Assembly: GCA_025267735.1 (NCBI GenBank)
Contig: CM046304.1
Location: 16,926,001 to 16,990,000 of the forward strand
Origin: Mactra quadrangularis
Lineage: Eukaryota > Mollusca > Bivalvia > Venerida > Mactridae
Reading direction: 5' to 3'
Length of the DNA: 64,000 nucleotides
Under the pieces are notes generated by a model that saw only the letters and a program-made list of their open reading frames with translations, made no database searches and was not told where the DNA came from. A program made the translations under genes and the position numbers. Shown here in pieces: positions 52,601 through 58,600 of this stretch; the stretch's first letter is position 1; each line of letters starts with the position of its first letter.

Positions 52601-55600
52601 CACATGTTCATAGAAGGACAGGGGTGTGAAATTCCTTGTCTTGAGACAAGTGATATCTTAAAATATACTTGCCCACTGTCAAAATGCACTTGTCCATATA
52701 TTCAATATTCAAAAGGACATACAGTGTATAGAGAAAAATGATTTAAATAACATACTATAAGTAATAATAAATAATTGTCAACATTATACAGGGTAGTTCA
52801 ATGTTGATTTTGACTACAACATTTAGATATTTACATTACAGTGTATTTAGTATTTTACAGCTAAAATATCACTAGTCCATAGACTAGTGACATTGATATA
52901 CAGTATAACCTCTGCTAACGGCACCTCTAAGGAGCGGCAACCTCCGACGAGCGGCATATTAGAATTCCCCCTGTCGATTTTGCACTATGATTTACCTCTA
53001 ATGAACGACACCTCCGCAGAGCGGTAAACGGCCGTTGAGATAAATTCCCATTGTTATTCTTTACCTCTGTATAGCGACACTAAGTCTAGCAAGGTTAATA
53101 TCAATTATCGATAATTATCTATGACCGGAAGATTTAAACAATAAGCGATACCCTTAATCGTATAATACTACCCTAAAGTGTCATGTTGTTAAATCATTTG
53201 ACTAACAGGGGTTAATATACAAGTGACATATGGTTTCCATGACACCAACGAACGGATCTAAGATGAGGAGCGCTTTGTTTGGTAGGCTAACGTCATCAAG
53301 TATCAGTTGTACATACGTCCAGCTAGTTAACGATACTAAATGAAACTTATTTGTTATTGTACTTATTATTAAAAGCTTCGATGGCATGAATTCAGTTTTA
53401 AAGTTATTTGAGGTTTAAGAGTCGAATCAGATAGTTACTCCCGAAAAGACGACGATAATCCATGCTAGATATTATTCGCCATTAGACAGGTATAAAAACA
53501 ATTATGACGGTAAAAGAAACGATTTCGCTGGTGTATTGCTTCCTTGAGCGTAAAACTAACCATCATGCTAGGAATTTCTAACGGTGATAATGATTAATTA
53601 AAAAAAAATGTAATCATATTAAAACTTTTTACTTTTGTCGATCAGCGCCCGATAATAACTGTATTTACATTACGGAACGGATAACGGCCAGTTTTCCGTA
53701 CTGAAACGGCCGTTTTTCGTGATCGGTAGAAAAAGTCCGCCGAAAGTCGCTCTGCAGAGGTTACACTGTATTCACTTGTTCACAGACATAAATGTACAAG
53801 TTGGACAAGTCCAATCTGATTAAAACCCGATCTAAAATTTTCTGCTCGCCTACTGGCTAATTTAGATCTAGCCTTTTTCAAACGAGGGTCACGTTCAAGT
53901 GACCTTTTCTCATCATAATATTCATGACGAAATTGTTATGATAAGTAACTTGTATACATCGTCTACGTCACATATTTTGAAATGAGCCGTCCAATCGCAG
54001 ACTGTGAATAATACCGCTGTTAAATTAGCTTGCAAACCTTGGTCTAAAAATAGAAGTTACGAAATCAAAATGTTATTAATAGTGTTTCGTCTAGACGCGA
54101 CCTTTCACACAGACAGTAGAAATCCTGTACGACAGCGGTCTACAGGATATCTGTTTACGGAGATTAGGACAAGTCCAGCATAGGAATTCAACGCCTCCTT
54201 CAGAACACCAGATTTGAAATCCTGCAGGAAGCCTACCCAGATTAAAGAGTAAGTTTAAACAGCACAAAGTTTAAGTACATTGTACTAACCTGAATTTATA
54301 GTATTTAAGTACATTGTACTAACCTGAATTTATAGTATTTAAGTACATTGTACTAACCTGAATTTATAGTATTTAAGTAAATTGTACTAACCTGAATTTA
54401 TAGTATTTAAGTACATTGTTCTAACCTGAATTTATAGTATTTAAGTACATTGTACTAACCTGAATTTATAGTATTCAAGATCTCCTCACTATTACATGAA
54501 TCAGGTACACATAGACCTAACTGTAAAAAGTTTGGTGGAATACCAGCATTCTAAAGATAGAAAAATATAATCATGTAATATCTCTACATACAAATTTAAA
54601 TTCCACAATAGACCTAATCCAGAATTCAAATTTATGGGTTTTTCCGTCTGTGCACAGGCGGTACAAACAAAGTTTTCTACACATTATTGATAAACAGCAT
54701 GAACTATGGATTAAATCCTTTTGTTCTTTTTACATATGTTTTCATTGTAACAGTGAAAGTTTGTTTGTACCAGAGGGGAAAACCCAAATATTTGAATTCC
54801 GGATATAGTCTATTAGGACCACCAAAATCAATGGTTTTGATAGTAGAATGGTCTTAATATGAGACCTTTTTTTTCTCAAATTAAAAATTTGTTACTTCAA
54901 AAGCGTCAAAACATTGAGTGATTTTTGCAATAACCAAGAAGGCCTTTATAGCATAACTTCACTGTAATACAGTGTAACCTCTGCAGAGCTGCCCTCTAGC
55001 GAATCCTCTGCACAACAACAGCTTTTGATATTTCCCATAGGCTTTATTCTAATTGAATTAAACCTAGTATGCAGAGCAACAACCTCTGAACAGAAACACA
55101 ATTTAGTCCCTCCCAGTGGGTGTTGTTCAAGAGAAGGTGTACTGTATATTTATTGTTTTGTGAAAAGGCCGCTACATGAACTTGCTTCATAGTCAATTCT
55201 AACAGATTGAGTAACCTTTAAAGCAAATCAAATCATTAACTTTTAAGGTGATGCTGCAAGCAGGTGAACAAACAGTAATACATGGACACCAAATTAGCAT
55301 GAAAATAACAGAAATCATTAAAATGAAGTAATAAAATTTCTTTTTTTCATGGTACTAACCTGTTCACATTATGGGGATAATGATATGTAGGCGGCCGGAT
55401 AGCTCAGTTAGGAGAGCAATCACTTTGTAAGCAAGGGGGTCCTGATTCAAGTCCCGGGCAGACAGTATTTTTTCTCTCACCCTGTGACATTTTATACACA
55501 AGTGTAAAGTTAGAGACAGCCTGTTCAGACAGCTTTAGATTTGTAATCAGGGTTCGTACAGAATTTTAGTGACAAAATTCAAGCACTTTTCAAGCATTTT

Positions 55601-58600
55601 TCAAGGACAAAAGTGCCAAATTCAAGCACTATTATTCATTATATTTTATGTGACTGATTAAATGTAATATTTATCATCCCCATCTTTTCTGTCTATCTCT
55701 TTTCATTTTCCAGCCTAAAATTAAAATTAGATATAATATTCAAGCACTATTGGACTGAAAATAAGCACTTTTCAAGCACTTTTCAACGTTGCAAATGAAA
55801 ATAAGCACTTTTAAGCACTCAAAATCGTTTTTAAGCACTTCAAGCACTTTTCAAGGTCTGTACGAACCCTGTAGTTATAAAATTGAATTTTTAGATTAAA
55901 GTTTATATAAAAGGTGGAATTTGAATTCAGATGTATAGTAAAACTCAACCTTAGACTTGAACAAGCTGAAAAGATTGAAACCTAAGTAATAATATAGCAA
56001 TGATAAAAGTAACAAACCCCAATATCAGCTGCAGGAGGTGGTTGAGGGGTCAGTGGTATCCCCATCTTACAATACTGTCCCTTAAAGGGCTGAAATGGCT
56101 TTGTATTGTTTGGTCCTAGGTATATGGTAGCTGTTGTATTTACACATTCATCAAAAGATCCAAGCCATGCTATATTTCCTTGAAGAAGTCCAGCAGGTAA
56201 TTTTCCAGTAGCATCAAGAACTAAAACAAAACAACCATAACTTATAATTCAATCAGCAAAAAACAACAATTCACACTTACATGTACTATTCATTCAGCAA
56301 GAACTATAACTTGCCAATACAATTCAATCATCAAAGAACCATAACTCATATAATTTAATCACCAAAGAACCATAACTCATGTAATTAAATCAACAAAGAG
56401 CCATAACTCATATAATTAAATCAACAAAGAACCATAACTCATATTATTAAATCAACAAAGAACCATAACTTATATAATTAAATCAACAAAGAACCATAAC
56501 TTATATAATTATATCAACAAAGAACCATAACTTATATAATTAAATCAACAAAGAACCATAACTCATATAATTCAATCATCAAAGAACCATAACTCATATA
56601 ATTCAATCATCAAAGAACCATAACTCATATAATTCAATCAACAAAAAACCATAACTCATATAATTCAATCAACAAAGAACCATAACTCATATTATTCAAT
56701 CAACAAAGAACCATAACTCATATTATTCAATCAACAAAGAACCATAACTCATATAATTCAATCAACAAAGAACCATAACTCATATAATTCAATCAACAAA
56801 GAACCATAACTCATATAATTCAATCAATTAAGAACCATAACTCATATAATTCAATCAACAAAGAACCATAATTCATATAATTTAATCAGCAAAGAACCAT
56901 AACTCATATAATTAAATCAGCAAAGAACCATAGTTTATACATATCAATCATTTAACAAAAAACTAAAGCGCATACATATAATTCACTCAAAAAGTAACTG
57001 TATGCCACCACATACATTCCATTATAATAAACAAGGAACCATCACTTACTCACATCACTGTGGTCAGCCAACCTACTCACTGTTGCTGGAAAAGCTTAAT
57101 CTCTGGATTTAGTTATTGACTAGTTAGTTACTAGGTGTCCTTAACTGACAATTGTTCAACATGATTTAGAATCAGTGGTAGGAGGGAGAATGGCCATTGA
57201 AATTATTTCATGACCAAGTTTCATGAAATTATTCAAGAATCAAGCCAGCAACCCCTTAATCAAAAGACTGAACTAGCCGGGTTGGCTTTTATGTTTTTCC
57301 ATACTTACATTGTAAGGCCCAAGCGTCACCAGCTATCAGACTTTGTACTGTCATATTTAAGTGGTCAAGGCATTGCTTTGATACATCTTTAATAGCAGAA
57401 AATTTAACTTGACTTTGTCGTTTCATAACCTGAAAAAATGCATTTAACTTATAAAATTCCAATAATAGTGGCTGATCATAAATTAGATATCAAATTAAAA
57501 GTAGCTATAGTTAAATCTAATTCAACTTTCAGTGATACATACATTAACCCCTCTGATTTAAATACTCAACATTTTTTTTGATAATTCATGAACATTGTAC
57601 ATAGATACAGATAATTATCTTTATTGAAAGTGAGTACTTACATACTGTAGTGAGTATTTAAATAAGCAGGATTAATAATTACGTCACTGAAAGTTGAATT
57701 AAATTGACTATGTAATTTATGAATCTCTTAACGTTAATTAAAGTAATCAATCAGTATAAAAGTCATAGCAAGTACAAAAATGTATACTATCATACTATAA
57801 AGTTTTTGGGACTTAAAAAACTAAACAGTTCTGATGGGTTAGTAAAAACTTAAGTTTACAATATTCATTATTTTCATCAGGGGCAGATCCAGGATTTTTT
57901 CTAGGGGGGGGGTCCGAACTTTTCTAGGGGGGGGTCCGAACTTTTCTAGGGGGGTCCAAACCTCGATCCACAACCACATTATACACATTTTGGGGGGAAA
58001 AATGCAACATATTGATAATAAAAACTACATAACCATTAAACCTATGTTAAGCACCGAGAAAAATTGCTTCATGCTACTTAAAAATTACTTACAAACAAGA
58101 AATACACTAATGGACATGTACCTTTTCCAAATTCTAGAGGGGGTTGTGACCCCCCCCCCCCTGCTGGATCCCCCTATCATTTACATAAATTTAAACTAGT
58201 TTTGTTTTGGCCCATCAACTTGTCTAGACATTTTTTACATTAAATGCTTAACTTTATGCATAAACCTCCCAACCTATTAAAAATGAAGCACTTGACCTAA
58301 TTAACAGACACCGTAACATGTTAACACATTACTTCAAAAATGCCAGCAATGGATTTGAATCACCTATTTTAACAAGACTATGTGAATTTTGCTTAAATAA
58401 AGCTCCCTCCTCTCAATAAAACCCTTTTTTTATCAACCTTCTTCCATCAAGAAAGTCCAAAAGGGGGGGGGGGGGTTGTGACCACCAGTAATAATTGAGG
58501 TCACTGGGTGCAAGTCACAGGGAGCACACAAAAAGCACCAAATGGTACATGTAATAGGACACAAAACTTTTAGGGGCTGAAAATTTCAAGCAAATTTGGC

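Noticed and set aside
55394..55462. A working tRNA gene
   Set aside because: A and B boxes are present but the acceptor and anticodon stems do not pair well; kept only as tRNA-like.
56222..56960. Second 31-bp array as possible CRISPR or as related to the 61-kb array
   Set aside because: No spacers, and apart from the equal unit length the two unit sequences do not align.
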